A stretch of 64,000 bases of DNA, taken from Sequoia sempervirens (Eukaryota; Streptophyta; Pinopsida; Cupressales; Cupressaceae). The notes below the pieces were generated by a model, which was not told where the DNA came from, did no database searches, and worked only from the letters and a program-made list of their open reading frames with translations. The first letter of the stretch is position 1, and the number at the start of each line of letters is the position of its first letter. The stretch covers positions 157,054,635-157,118,634 of the forward strand of contig VDFB02047230.1 in NCBI GenBank assembly GCA_007258455.2, read 5' to 3'. Below are positions 1 to 12,713 of the stretch, piece by piece. Made by a program: the position numbers and the translations under genes.

Positions 1-540
1 AGTTTTGTAGCCTATGATATGTGACAAGATGTAATCATGGAAATGTTGTTGCACACGTGAGGGACAACACATAGGAACCACAACATCACAAAGCAAGAAA
101 ATAAGAGAGAAAGATAAAAAGAAAATGTAATAAAAACAAAGACAATCAGAGATATGGGGATCTAATATTTTGGGGTTAGAGATGCTCATAGATATAAATA
201 GATAAATATAATATAATAATATATATGAATTTTCATCAATCCCCTACTATATTAGACCATGTGAAGAAAGTTACGTGAAAACAAAATAAAAATAAAAAAT
301 TGGGTCAACATGCAAGGGAGGCCTAAATGCCCCCAACACTTTGCATCATGCCCAATTGTCAAAAATGAAGACATAATAGACGAAGAATAATGTAACAAAT
401 AGAAAAAGTTCATGAAACAAAACACTTCTATATCCAAGCACCTACAAGGGTGGAAAGGGTCCTCGAGGAACATATAAAACAAGAACGGGGGAAACACCAC
501 ACACACAAATCTAATCTACAGATAAAGAAGAGGTTTCGTC
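1..540 (-). other. 3' untranslated part of Element 1
   Basis: This lies downstream of the last codon of the Element 1 tail. It is AT-rich with no convincing coding frame. By analogy with Element 4, which has about 1.3 kb between its last stop and the polypurine tract, the 3' LTR should start left of the window. The 84-codon frame at 252-506 has no domain. Confidence 0.5.
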
Positions 541-2064
541 CTAGTCCTCATCAACTAAGAAGTCATTGTTATCCCAATCTAGATCATTATAATGGGAATG
601 TGGATGAGTCTAAGAGGGTAGGATAGTAAGGGGAGAAACCTCCGACTCTCCTATGACAAGAGACAAAATAGAGGGCCCCTCGAGGTCTTCTTTGCTCAAA
701 TCCTATGAGATAAATGTCATTGATTTTTCAAAAATCACCAACAGATCTGGGACATCATCTACTGAGTTGAATATGCACTTGATGAGAGTGTTATGGAAAT
801 GAAGGAGGCTCCTAAGATCCACTGTCAACCTCACCGAAAGACTCCACAGAAGTGACAAACTCTGGGGATACTAGGGTTGCCTTCGTCACTAGCACAATGC
901 AAGCCAACACAGAGCCAACTTTTGAATAAGGAAATCCCTTCTTACAACCCCCATTAGAAGCAATTTCATCCTCCAACTTGCATTTCACTGGAGGATGTGA
1001 GATCCCCATAGATGAAGTAGAAGGTGAGGAAGAAGCAGGGAAAAATGTATTAGACACCATCAAGGTATTCAACATATCCACGGGCTTGGGAAAAGGTGAG
1101 ATTTCAAAAAGGGACATCAGAAGAGGAGGCTCAACCAAAGGAGTGATGAAAAATTATACCCTTTTAGGGTGAGGGTCATCCACACTCATAGGGGGAGTTG
1201 GAAGCAAGATCGAGGTGGCAAGAACTGAATTAGAAGGGGTAGAAGAGGAGGACACAACAAAAGACACTGAAATAGGAGTTGTTGGCTCCCCTTCCTCCTA
1301 CAAAGCAGCCTGCTCAGTGGCTAGAGCCTTCCTTTGATGCTTACGCTCATGCACAAGGTGGTTTCTTCGGCTCTAAGACCTAAAGCTTGTAGCTTGAGGA
1401 GGAGCAGGAGGCTCTTGTTTTGTCATTGAAGTTTCCATCACAATCATTTTCAGTGGAGGGAGTGACTCCTTGATGCGTAAATGGATACTGCAACTGGTGG
1501 AGATGCAAACACAAGCACCTTAGCGGTGGACCTCTTCCCATTCAGTACCTTAGGGGTAGGAGTGGTAGGAGGCCATGGAGGTTGAGATGCAGAGGAAAAT
1601 CCACTGGGACCCTTCCCCCTACCATACACAATGGGCCAAGTGTGGGAAAGACAGGAAGGTCAAACACTTGATGCTTAGCCTTCCATCAAGCAGGCACCAT
1701 TGGTCTCCCCAAGAGACACATAGGAGTGAAAGTCAAAGGTACCATAGTAGGATGGGAGGTGGAAGTAGGTGGAACTATAGAGGAAGAAGAAGAAGGTTCT
1801 TGAGCATGAGAAGGCCTCCCCTTCCCTTTTTAAGAGGAAGAAGCAGTCTACTGCTATGCTACAGGGTAAGTCATTTTCAGCTACACATTGCCCTCTATCT
1901 TATAGTTAATGCAATTTCAAAAAGGTAGGTCCATTCTTGGAGGAAGCAGACTGATTGAGGAGGGACAAAAATGATCTAGCGAATATCCCCCACGCAATAC
2001 CAACAACTGATATCTAGTGTCATACATGACATGCAGTACACCTTCGTGAGAGAATTTTAGACAT
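541..2064 (-). pseudogene. C-terminal tail of the Element 1 gag-PR protein, decayed
   Basis: The minus strand holds a Ser/Pro/Thr-rich tail broken by stops and frame changes. The most readable piece is 812-1138. The final codons (stop at 541-543) give DLDWDNNDFLVDED, an acidic end with the same DWD spacing as Element 4. No RT, RNase H or integrase motif was seen. Plus-strand frames at 978-1172 and 1575-1928 are shadows. The role of such tails is unknown. Confidence 0.55.
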
Positions 2065-2685
2065 TTATGAATAATGAAAGCAACTCCATTCACAAAAAAC
2101 TAGCCATGGAATGCCTAGCTTCATTCTGACCAAGTCAGATTCTAGAATGACATTAAAGGAAACATTCGTAGCCCTAGGTACTACTAGGATAGAAAGAGTT
2201 ATAAAACCATAAGGAGCAAGAAAGAGGCCATCATGGGTATGTATAGTTTTCTTCATCTTTTCATATTCCTCCCTTTGTAATGAATTCAACAAAAGAGTCT
2301 CCTCTATAATAATGTTCATGCAACTCATGGGATCCACAAGGACTCCTATCACAATGTTTCCATTGATGCAAGCGAGAAGATATAGAGGAGAAGATTTGTT
2401 ATTCATGGGTGGGTCCTGCAATGTAAAAGTTATATTTGGTGAACTAGTTGCAGGTTGATGGGGAGGACCATGATTAAACAAAACCACATTTATGTATGTT
2501 GAGGCCTCAAGAGAAGCACTAGAAGGATCAATAATTAAATTCATAGAGTGATACAAAGATCGGTCCATATAAATTTGCAATTCACTATTCACCTTAGCCA
2601 TCGAATTATTTGTATTCTGCTTTTTACCATCAAGGTGAATGTTACTATCATTGATACGATCTTGTATCTCATGATGTAGGTGCAT
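2065..2685 (-). pseudogene. Aspartic protease domain of Element 1 (Asp-Pro-Met active-site variant)
   Basis: A 206-codon open stretch begins with the second half of a zinc knuckle (MHLHHEIQDRI) and continues into a retropepsin-like fold. The pieces are a strand-turn (INGNIVIGVLVDPMS), a THDG segment, and a final GIPWL where related proteases have LGxPWL. Retropepsins normally carry Asp-Thr/Ser-Gly at the active site; here 2326-2334 encodes Asp-Pro-Met. Element 4 has the same change, so it is probably a lineage feature and not random damage. The frame closes at 2065, but downstream codons of the same protein can be followed to 541. Confidence 0.7.
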
Positions 2686-4117
2686 ACAACATTCAGTATG
2701 ATTCCCATGGACACGATGGTATTAGTAAAATGCATTTCCATCATACCAGTTGGGATAAGGTTCTCTAAGAGGCCGAGGATCTTCCAACGTTATAACTTTA
2801 TCCTTTAATAGTTTCTTCAAAATAGAAGAGTAATATTCAGACTTCATAAATTGTCTATTGTGCTTGAGGACCTTTTCATTAGATGCGTTGATTACATTTG
2901 CAACAGATTTGTCTTTTCTTGAAATCAACAAAATGGATATTCCTTTAGGATGGGAGCATGAGGAAGATCCCCCAAATTGAACCATCATCTACTGATATTC
3001 CCGCAACACCATGCACAAATGTGTGAAAGAAGGATACTTCATTATAGAAAATTTCTCCTGCCAAGGTCTCTGTAGGTTACCAATGAACACCTACATGTCT
3101 AAATTTGGTAGTGGGTAGAAGATTTATAAAAAAAGTGCTTGATATAGAGCAATGAAATCAATAATCTTCTCATGCTCTCACTACTTGTATTAGACAAGAT
3201 ATGATAAGGTCATCTTCGGATCGATGTTAGCCTGAAATTGTTGAAGAAACTGATTAACAAGTTGATCAAATGAAAATAAGGAGTTTTCTAGAAAGGAACC
3301 ATACCAATCTAGTGTTGTGTCCTTGAGAGATCAAGGAAGAAGTAGGGCCAGTGGAGCCACCACCAGAACCATCACCTAGACCACTTCCAGAGCCTCCACT
3401 CAGGCCATCACCATAGTTGTCACCAAAGCTACCACCGTAGTTGTCGTCGAAGCCACCAGACATACCAGAACCATTAGCCCCCATTTCACTATAAATCCCA
3501 TTACCAAGGACAAGATTTCCCCTAGGAGGAATAACATTGAATCTTAGAGGTATTTTTCTTGCTTTGATAGTAGGAGGCAGAGCAGGAGTGGAGATGTTGA
3601 CAGAAGGGCCTATTTCAGCCATGCATACCGTTGTCATAGGCATCGAGACACCTATTTATCCTTCATAAGCATCAAGCTCATGACCTTGGGTAATACTTGA
3701 CCTAGGGTTGTAAGAAGGGACATACACTTCCATTAAATCAGTAAGGCCATGAAGAAACTCTATGCCTATCTGATCCTTTTCTAGCATCTATCTGATCTCA
3801 TTAAAAAATCTAATGACCCTAGCCATGTTTTGATCTCTCCCTAAGTGATTTGCGAGATACAATAGCTTCCTATCTAGAGAAATGATATGCTTTGAAGGAA
3901 TAGTGAGAGCATCATCATCATTCAAAGGTGGGTCCATAGGAGAGACAAGAGGAGTACGGGTATGATTGGTTTCATCGAGGAAACTCATCTCTGCCATTGA
4001 TACCATCTCTTGGGAAGCGAGAGCCATAGTGACCCTTGAGAAGTCCATCTCTAAGCGTCGCACACTCCTTCTAACTATGTTACCAAAAGTTGTAGATTGC
4101 ATTGTGAAGCTCATCAA
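2686..4117 (-). pseudogene. gag of Element 1, decayed
   Basis: Minus-strand capsid-type gag spread over several frames. Recognisable parts are an N-terminal stretch at 3788-4117 with LDRKLLYLANHLGRDQN, a Gly/Ser-rich insert near 3330-3480, a Retrotrans_gag-like piece near 3190-3270 (QFLQQFQANIDPKMTLSYL), and the zinc-knuckle start YHRVHGNHTECCMHL across 2660-2735. At least one in-frame stop lies just before the knuckle. gag would package the RNA in virus-like particles in the cytoplasm. No intact frame survives. Confidence 0.65.
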
Positions 4118-4191
4118 GCATCACAATACACAATCCCACAACCTACGTAGATGAGAGAAAGAACCTCAACACAAAGAAATAGATACTACAA

Positions 4192-4211
4192 GGTTCACGT
4201 TAGGCTCACCA
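4192..4211 (-). promoter_or_regulatory. Primer-binding-like site of Element 1
   Basis: On the minus strand this reads TGGTGAGCCTAACGTGAACC, three bases inside the LTR end. Element 4 has the related TGGTAAACCTGACC at the same place. I cannot name the priming tRNA from memory with certainty. Confidence 0.5.
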
Positions 4212-4214
4212 AAA

Positions 4215-5342
4215 TGTAGAGGAGGGGGACCAACTACTCAGGACCCCAAGTCATGGGAGGGTCTAGAAAAATCATCTGCCTTGATCTACCTCACACTAAG
4301 GGATTGGTAAGGATAGGTTTGACATTTAAGAGGGTGAAAAGGAAGCACAACTAATATACCTCTTTCCTTTTGCCAACCCAAGAGGTTTAGGAAGTCAGGT
4401 GAGCAGGTTTCTAGAGTCCAGATTGCAACTTAGGCAACTCACTGCCAGAGGAATCTAGCACGAGGAATGGATGACAACGTGACACAGTGGCGTATTAGTT
4501 GGGAATTGGTGTCTGTACAGACAAAGAGTGTAAAGTATAGTCTAAAAACTGAAGAAACCTACTAATGACCTAACAAATACAATTTAATACAATAATAGAA
4601 ACAAAAAGTAACTAGATAGCTGAATAATAAGAATAATACTTTAAATTGAAAGATATATTGATTATGAATGAAATGACATGCAAAGGTAGTAGAAATCCAA
4701 CTTATCATCAGTCCAGCCTCCCGCAAGCTCCATACAAACAAAGTACCTACACACAAAGTGACGAGAAAATGTTGGGGTTGTGTATAGAGGACTATCATAG
4801 TCAATCCCCCACTTTGGTGTTTCCACCTCCACAGACAACCAGTATAACAATGATAGATAAATGTGATAAAGAAAGTATTAAAATAGAAGTACTATGCACT
4901 ATGCTAAACAAAAATATGATATGAGAATAATAAAATAATGATAAAGAAAAGGAAATGGGGTGATATCACCATCAACCACATGCACTCAAGGAAAATTGGA
5001 GAAGGCGTGAGCTTGCAAGCTTGTAGATACCAATGTTTCCACAACAACGAGAAGAGTAAAACCAATAGAGTATCAACTTGCAGCTTGAATGGTGGTGAGA
5101 ATGTTGTGAGTGAAATGTTTAGAAGTGAGAATAATCAAGTAGAATGCCAAGAAGATCCAAAAGTTTCCAAGAGAGAGGGAATGAATGAAGGAGATAGTAA
5201 TTTGAAGATGAAATTAGAGGAAAAGGATCCATTTGAGGTTAGTCAAGGGCACAAAAATGTTACACTTCATTGCCAATGGAGAGTTGTAACACCTCTACGG
5301 ATTCTAGAGTCAGGAATCCTCTCAGGATGGCAATGCATCACA
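4215..5342 (-). repeat. Probable 5' LTR of Element 1
   Basis: It starts (plus-strand TG at 4215) next to the primer-binding-like site. The right end is placed at a CA near 5342 only because the minus strand there reads TGTGATGC, a plausible LTR start. The partner LTR is outside the window, so there is no repeat or TSD to confirm it. Open frames at 4646-4924 and 4938-5345 match no family. Confidence 0.4.
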
Positions 5343-6960
5343 TAGACGTTTGCACGCCGTGCTAGCTTCCTTGATAGAATATCCTCCACTAACACTAAAA
5401 AAAATTTCCAAGTGGATGGGAAGCGAATGAAGGACGTGGAATAGCATCATTGAATTTATTTTTTCTAAGGTAGGAGGTGCGTAAATGGGGAATTTGTGAG
5501 GGGTGAATATTCATGCCATTACAATCACAAACCTGAGAACCAGGGTTTCTTGCCTTCAAAAAATTTGAATCCACAACACCACCACCACCACCTGAACCAC
5601 CCAAAGAGAGCTCCATCTTGCATCTATCCTTTTAGATTTTTTGCTTCCTCATATGTCACCACAAAATTATTTTCATGATAGAAATCATGCGAAAAAGGAT
5701 AATAGAGTAAGGGATACAACTTGCAATATAGGTCATGTGGAATCTTAGATCCAAGTTCAAGATTCTTTTTTTCATATGAGATCTAGGTGATCTTTTGAGG
5801 ATCAAAGTGGATAGAGGTATTAATATCACTATTGAGTTATCCATCTCTTGTATTTGGTTTGAAAGGAATTTTTATGAGGAATCATATAGGATTTTTTTGT
5901 CTTCAAACAAGATTATGAAGGATAAATGTTCACATTTCATAATCACTCTTTGGATCTAAGTACCATGTACTTGAAGAAAAAATTATAGGTGATGACCAAA
6001 TAGAGATAATCACAAAAGATGGTTGAAGCTAGATGATGGTAATCAAAACACATATCATGTTTATATTCAAGATTTTGTTCTAAGCATGTGATGGTGTTGT
6101 TGGAGTTAATCTACATACAGGTTTTTCCCTTTTGGATGGGTGATGGAAAATTCAAGAAGGATGAGGTACCACAAAATAGATTCAACATTCCTAGCATCAT
6201 GAAGGCAAAACAAATTTTCAACACTTTATGAGAATAATTATATATCATGGATCTAGGAAGGATCAATACAATTTTGGGCTTGAAATGGTTACATCCTATC
6301 AAGGAATTAACTATAGAAATCAAGGAATTATCCTTGGGTAAGATACTCAATTATGATAATATTTGATCTTTTTTGAATAAGAATAGTACATAACTATTCT
6401 TACACCCAAGGTTTCCACCAAATTAGATAGCTTTAAAATGGGTTTTTCTTGCTACAATTCATCCATAAAAAATAATGTGGATGAGTATTGATGGTAAGGG
6501 AAATGAACCAAGGGTCGTGGAACCCAAATTTAAGGCTACTTCCCATGATTTTTTATCCTCTACCCTACATCATTAATATCTATGTGGTGCATGAGTTCTC
6601 AATTTATTACTATTGTAAGAGAATTTTTAGTCATTATGAGATGGGTTCCATCATTTATTTTTTATTTTGGTTAAGAAAATTCACTATGTAGTTATTGTAC
6701 TTTGTTCCAATTACTTATTTTGATTATTCCATGTGTTGGATTGATGTTATCCTTCATGACTAGCCATAGACCTATAGAGTTTGAAAAAAAATATTTGCTT
6801 AATATTATGTGTGGGGGTGATCCTAGAATAGTGGTTTACAATTTTTGGCCAAACTGGACACTAAAATTATTATTTTTAACTAAATTTTCACTGTCGGGCA
6901 CCTATAGCGGCTAAACCGTGAGGAATTTGAGGATGATGCAAACTAGAGTTTTGTGACATT
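5343..6960. other. Unassigned AT-rich DNA with short decayed coding-like stretches
   Basis: Plus-strand pieces near 6100-6560 read like an old polyprotein with many stops, but I cannot assign a family. No LTR pair, tRNA or intact frame was seen. Confidence 0.4.
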
Positions 6961-7611
6961 TTGTCTTTAGATTCTAAATTTTTTTTTTCAAATTTTTTGG
7001 AATTAGATTGCACTTCTTTTTCCATCTCCCTCAAAAACTAGTTTTTTTCAAAAAATAACATTTTTAGAAAGTGACGCTCACCGTATAATGCATTTTTTTT
7101 TCCATGAAGGATAAAATTCTAATTATTTCGAATTTAGATTTGTAACTCCGATATATAGTGCTTCCAATTGGTCAGATAGGTTTTTATTGAATATTTTTTC
7201 TTTAATCAAGTTTCAAAGTCAAACCAATTACAATTCAGACATAGCACGGTCGTATAACACGTAAATTTTTTTGTATGTATCGAAATTCAATTTTTTTTTG
7301 TTGGATCAAGGACTTCAATATTTGGTGCACTCATATTTTTCAATTTTTTTTTGATAATCTGCTATTTTTCCACATGTGCAGAACAGAGAGCTTGATTTTT
7401 GGTGAAAAACCTATGTTTAATAAAACTAAAAAAAAAAATACATAATAAAACCAAAACATATTAAAATTATATTCATCCGATAGCTCGTTCCGAGGACTAC
7501 TTGATTCCAGTTGGTTAAATGTGAAGTCTCCACCATTTTCATGTTCAAACCGAGCTCTGAAGTGCAAAAAAAAATATTTTTTTTGTGAACAAGGTCAAAA
7601 ATTAGGGGAAA
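6961..7611. other. T-rich spacer
   Basis: Long runs of T and mixed AT sequence with no coding frame worth reporting. It may be an old retrotransposon leader, but there is no terminal repeat to show it. Confidence 0.4.
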
Positions 7612-7857
7612 GGGGGGTTCACTCGAACCAGGGGGGTTCGAGTGAACCCCCAGGGTTTTGATAGAACATGGGTTCATTCGAACCCTATTTCATTTGAACC
7701 TGGGTTCTCTCAAACCCTGTTTTGAGTGAACCCCCTTCCCAAAAGGGGTTTCCATTTTCTTTTTGTCCGTGCATGCATTCAATGGGTTCGCTCAAACCCT
7801 GGTTTGAGTGAACCCTTTTTTGGTTTGTTCGAACCAACTAGTTCGTTCGAACCCCCA
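7612..7857. repeat. Array of GGGTTCG...GAACCC near-palindromes
   Basis: About nine copies of a 14-20 bp near-palindrome of the form GGGTTYGNNYGAACCC are packed into 246 bp, with irregular spacers and alternating orientation. The best copy is at 7631-7651, with arms GGGGGTTCG and GTGAACCCCC. The motif is far more GC-rich than its flanks. Function unknown. Confidence 0.75.
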
Positions 7858-8956
7858 AAATCAAAAAAATTGGCATGGGGTCATTTTTTAAAAGTTTTCC
7901 TTCCTCATTTGAATTGTAAACCACTTTTGTAGGTTTACTTGTGGGAGGTTTCATCTTTTGGTGTTACTTTTTTCCATTATTCCAACCCGCATATCATTAT
8001 TTTGGAAGAACTTTCAAGTAACATATAATAGTTTTTGCCAATAGGGATTCCTATCCTTGAGAAAGAGTATTCCTCAATTGGTAATTGTTGTGTATTGCAC
8101 ACACATGTCCCCATTTTTTCTAATTAAAAAAAAAATAGGAATCCCCTCCTCTCTCTTTTTTCTTTCCTCTTTGTCTCTTTTTCTCAGTTTGCTTGTTTTC
8201 CTTATGGCCCGTTTTTGGTTTTTTCTAGTCTCTTTCTTTTTTCTTCAATATTTTTGGGAATTTTACTTTTATCTGGCTTGTGGAGTTGTCATTTAGGCAT
8301 GATGGTTGAAGAAAATCTAAGAATTTAATATTTTCCCTATAGTAGACTTAAATGTGTTTGATACATTATGTTTTTGGACTTTCAAGGTTAATATTTCTAG
8401 CAAGAATGTTGATGCATCCCAAAAAGTCCAAGACAAAGGACATGATATAATTTCTAACTACGCCTTTGGATCTATATTTATTACAAAATTACCATGCTTT
8501 TTTTTTTTTTGTTCTCATTTTTTTATTCATCTTGTGCTTTGTTTCTGTGTCCTTTGCAATTCATCTCCTAAAATTAATTGAATTTATAATAAGATTCAAA
8601 ATTAATCTTATTCATAGTTGTGTTGGAATAGTGGATAGTCACAAGGATTATTTTTTGCCATCTTCATTCTCTTGTTGTCACTATTTTTCTAGGTAGGGTT
8701 TTGAAATTGGCTCGTTAATGGAAATTTTGTTTATTCCATTTCTTGGTCTTTAGGTTTTCTATCTTTGGTGTTGTCTTTGTTTAATTTTTTAGATCTTTTT
8801 GAAATTAGGGTCATGGTTGGTCTTTTTCCTGTCCTTGTTGGTCTCTTCTTTATTTTTGTTATTTTTGTTTTCATCATTATCTTTTTTGTATTTTTTCCTT
8901 GCATTTTTTACACCTTAATCAAGGTTTGTGTTTTCCCCTTCAAAATATATATATTC
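7858..8956. other. T-rich unassigned DNA left of Element 2
   Basis: Pyrimidine-rich stretches around 8140-8260 and 8490-8540, with short hydrophobic frames that are by-products of T-rich composition. I see no gene or terminal repeat. Confidence 0.45.
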
Positions 8957-8961
8957 CAAAG
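8957..8961. repeat. Target-site duplication CAAAG, left copy (Element 2)
   Basis: Identical to 14128-14132 on the other side of the element. Confidence 0.9.
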
Positions 8962-10375
8962 TGATGCAGACCCAAGAGGCCCAAACTCACTCAAGGTGTC
9001 AACCTGCCTTCAAGAGGAATCTAACAAGATTAAAAGAGCTTTTCAAACCATTCAAAATACAATCAAGTGGATATCGATCAGTCTCCAAAGCAAAATTAAA
9101 AAATCTCGTCAAATTTCACCTTTCAAGCATACTTTCCCTAGTAGCTGTGGTAACCCAGTTTTAGGACTTTTTCACCAATATTTTCCCAAAAACCGGACCA
9201 ACTAAGAGATGATTAAGATACCCTTTTTCAAGTTATACAACATACATGAAAACCAATATCAACTACTTTGGACCAGATCAGAGATCCAATACACCTACCA
9301 TAGAAAAGGCTAGTGGATTAGCCCACTTTTACAAAGAGAGCACCCTCTAACCTACACCAAACCCCATGAAACCTTTGGGAATAAATTCAAATTCCCAAAA
9401 ACCACTGAATCCACAATTAGTTCACCATTATTAGGTTTCTAACACACTACACCATGAAACCCTTGATTTTAGGCACTCAAAAGGAGGGTTTATTGAAAAT
9501 CATACGTCCAGGCCTCCCCATACCTTTCCACCTATTCAAAAACTCTTTATTATGCCTGAAAAAACTTAAAATTTCATTGCATAGGTTATTCCTTCCACAA
9601 AACTCATAAACCACCCTTTAGTTACTCACTTTCATAAGGAAAATCACTCAAATTCAACCTAGGGCAACACCCAAAACCCACATACACACTCCCTCAGACC
9701 TCCACAACATTTGAAAACCAATAATACATCAAATGGGGTCATTCCACCAAGTTAAAATGGCTACAGTAGGTGGAATTCCCTACAAACTCATTTTTATACT
9801 CTCAAACCATCAACTTGCACCAAAACAAAGCAATTTCAGAAAAACAGAGATATCTCATGCCTAACTTAATGATTTTCAATCAAAATCGAAGTATTTGAAA
9901 GTAGACTCAATTCCCTACCATTCCATTCCATACTTCAAACAAAATTTGTAGTTGTACAAACTGTTCCAGCTAGACAAAATTCAGGAAATGCAAGGGAAAC
10001 ATGTATATTCAATACAAAACTAAAAAATTTCATTCAAAATATTCAAATTTGTGTTTACAATGATGGAATCAACTAAATATATCTTCAGTAACCTCCTCCA
10101 ATTCCTATAACCACCTAGACACCTTTTTAAAAAAAGGCTATTAACCCTCTACATTGCTAATTATGCATTATTTACTAATGACAACTCAATATTTGCAACT
10201 TAGACTCCCAAAGTTCCTTCGAAAGACTCAACCCTACATTAAATGGCTTATGTGAACCTTATTACAACATGAATGGTCTCATGGAATTGACAAAATGATT
10301 CATTCTACCACTAACTCCTAGACCAACCTTCATATAGTGCATTTTGCAATTACATGTTTGGGTGCTCTTGTACCA
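8962..10375 (-). repeat. 3' LTR of Element 2
   Basis: It is 1,414 bp, the same length as its partner, and collinear over its full length. A TATA-type motif (TATAAAAA on the minus strand) lies at 9791-9798. The LTR start on the minus strand reads TGGTACAAGAG. Confidence 0.9.
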
Positions 10376-10390
10376 TACTCCCCAGGTACA
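10376..10390 (-). promoter_or_regulatory. Polypurine tract of Element 2
   Basis: On the minus strand this reads TACCTGGGGAGTA directly before the 3' LTR, the usual place for the plus-strand primer. Confidence 0.6.
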
Positions 10391-10920
10391 AAAGATTTAT
10401 GCCCCATAAATTACTCCATAGGTCTGCCCCAATCTTCTTCACAACCCCTTCAAACCTGCTCCAAGTCACGTGCATGGAAATATTCCTCCAAGGTAGTTTG
10501 TACCCTTCATACTTTGATTTGTCTTGATCTTGCTATACTTGACCCTTCTCAAATGGATCTTCTTGCTTCTTTTTGTCTTCATTGACACATGCAAACCAAA
10601 ATTTAGTACACAAAACTAAACATCCACACATTAGTATATTTGTTTCATGCTCTTCCATGGGCCTTTTCCAACTATACATTTACCTCTTCCCTTCAACTCT
10701 TCTCTCCATAATTTTTCTCAGGTCCTTTGTGCTTAGACCCATCCCCACAGTAGCATACATTTGCCACACAACCAAAGTTGACAACTAAGGATAATCCACT
10801 GTCCAATCCATATCATTTGTTTTCTTCTCCATCACCATTGGAGACTTCTCAAACTCTTTTCCTCTAGCCTTCAATAGGCCAGTCACCATCAACTCTCTGG
10901 TGTCCCTCAACACTGAAACT
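10391..10920 (-). other. 3' end of Element 2 interior, decayed continuation of its reading frame
   Basis: Past the stop at 10921 the same minus frame can be followed for a while with more stops, still rich in charged residues, then dissolves. I see no domain. The plus-strand frames at 10337-10585 and 10573-10788 are shadows. Confidence 0.4.
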
Positions 10921-12660
10921 TCACTCATCCTCTTCACCATTCAAGGTGACTGTAACTTCCTTTTTCTCTTCATACTTTTCAAACTCTTCCACAGTTTCTT
11001 TCACTATTTCCTACAATTCTTCATGGATTATTGTCTTTTCCTTGACTTTCACAACCTCTTCATCACCTACTCTTAGGTCTTGTATCAAACCCTTAGCTTC
11101 TACCATCACTACCTTCATGGCATGTATTGTATTCTCAAACTCATTACCTTCTTGACTATTTGCCTCAGACCTCTGAGATTCCATTCCAAGGACCTTGGTC
11201 CTATCAACTTCAGGAACACAATCCATTTGTCCTTTATCTCCTCTGATTACTATGATCTCATACCAATTTTCCTCAACCAACTTTCTATTCATCACTTGCC
11301 ATTTCCTTTGGCACTCATCCCCATTCATCTTTAGCTGATCTTCCTCTTCTACCTCTGTGTCTTCAGTGCTACAACTCACTATATTTGCAGTGCTTGAATT
11401 TCTTTTATCTTCACTCATCTTTAAAGGACACAAAATTGTCCCAACTATGATCTTCTCACCACCTTCAAGCCTTTCATGGCTTTCTACAACCCTCTCATCA
11501 TTTGTCTCTTTATACACTTCCTCCTTCATTTTCTCAATTTTCAAGACCTCTTTGTTCTTAGGTCTTCCATCCTCACCTTCAACCCTTTGCTGCACCTTGT
11601 GCTCTTGCCCCAACAGTGTAAAACACTCTTCTTCCCTTGTGGCTCCATTATTCCAAAGTTTCTTTTATTCAAGTAACTCACCTTCATTCTTCATGATCTC
11701 ATCTTCTCTTCTTGGGATCTCTGTCCCAATTACCTTCTTCTCACAATACTTTGTCTCAGCTTTATGTACCACTGTACTTTTCATGGGTGTTTTCCCTAGA
11801 ACACCATTATCCTTTAATGAAAAAACTTCTACCCATCCTTTACCTTTGAAACAACCTTCAAGCTTACCTTGCTCTCTCAAGGTCATTTCACTCTTGACCA
11901 TTTCTTTCTCATCATCCTTTACACACATAAACTTTGAATCTTCCTCTACTCTTGTTGTCTTAGTAATCTTTTCACATGTGATGGCTTGAACTTTGTATTT
12001 TTCTTCATCACATTCTCCATCCTCATCTCATGCCTTCAAGATATTTTTACCTCTGACCTTTACTTTCCTTGTTTCCCTTGTGTCTTCAAGCTGCTCTGTT
12101 TTCCTCAATGCTTCATCATGGTGTTTTACTCTCTTCGTGGCATCTATGCTATGCTCCATTGTTTCTTCCTTGTCCCCTTGTTCCTTTTGTTCTAGAAATT
12201 CTCTTTTTCCACACATTCCTATCCTCCTTTGTGTCCCTTCATGCTACAAACAACTCAAGGTATACCTTTTCCCATCCTTTTCAATTTCATACACATTAAG
12301 TCTTCCATCATGTATAGCAAACCTATCATATTGCCAAGCTCTACCTAGTATCATGTGACAATATCTTATGGGCATAATATCACATAATACAACATCTTTG
12401 TAAGGAACAATCTGAAAATCTACAAATGCTTGCTCTCTAACCACACCATGTTGACTATCATTTACCCAATATGCCTTGTAAGGTGATTCATGGATTATCC
12501 TTGTCAAATGTAACTTTTCAACCATTTCTTCTGAAACAACATTATCCAATGAACCTGAATCAATCATTACTTTACATACCCTACCTTTGTATTTGCACCT
12601 GGTCTTGAAAATTGCATTCCTCATTTTTTCCTCTTTCTCATCCAACCTTCTGATGGCCAT
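10921..12660 (-). pseudogene. Protease plus long charged tail of Element 2
   Basis: One minus-strand frame of 580 codons runs from an ATG 39 nt past the primer-binding site to 10921. Residues 1-138 form a Ty3-type aspartic protease: FKTRCKYKG, active site VMIDSGS, NVVSEEMVEKL, then ILGRAWQYDRFAIHDGR. After an in-frame TAG at 12244-12246 the frame continues as a very Lys/Glu/Asp-rich segment with coiled-coil-like stretches (LKIEKMKEEVYKETNDER). Stops interrupt it near 12244, 12025, 11662, 11011 and 10921, yet no frameshift is needed across 1.7 kb. The hydrophobic plus-strand frames here, such as 11357-11989, are mirror images of the charged coding. The tail's function is unknown. Confidence 0.75.
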
Positions 12661-12698
12661 AATGCTTCTCCTTCAATCTTCAAGAGATCTACTTCCTC

Positions 12699-12710
12699 GC
12701 TCTGATACCA
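12699..12710 (-). promoter_or_regulatory. Primer-binding site of Element 2 (tRNA-iMet type)
   Basis: The minus strand reads TGGTATCAGAGC three bases inside the LTR. This is the common plant primer-binding site complementary to initiator methionine tRNA. Confidence 0.9.
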
Positions 12711-12713
12711 CTT

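Larger units (their letters stand above)
1..5342 (-). mobile_element. Element 1: non-autonomous gag-PR LTR retrotransposon, 5' part
   Basis: Reading leftward on the minus strand the order is LTR (4215-5342, right end tentative), primer-binding-like site, gag, zinc knuckle, aspartic protease, then a tail ending at 541. The left edge of the window cuts the element before its polypurine tract and 3' LTR. No reverse transcriptase or integrase follows the protease in the 2 kb that remain. The closing tail motif (DLDWDNNDFLVDED) resembles the tail end of Element 4 (DEQDWDVDDLL), so the two belong to related families although their LTRs differ. Confidence 0.7.

Noticed and set aside
5395..5678. Pair of short overlapping frames with Gly and His runs
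   Set aside because: They are two readings of one CCACCACCA-type simple repeat.
11357..11989. 210-codon plus-strand frame rich in Ser, Phe and Leu, looking like a membrane protein
   Set aside because: It is the mirror of the Lys/Glu-rich minus-strand tail of Element 2; complementing GAA/AAG-rich codons gives Phe/Leu/Ser.
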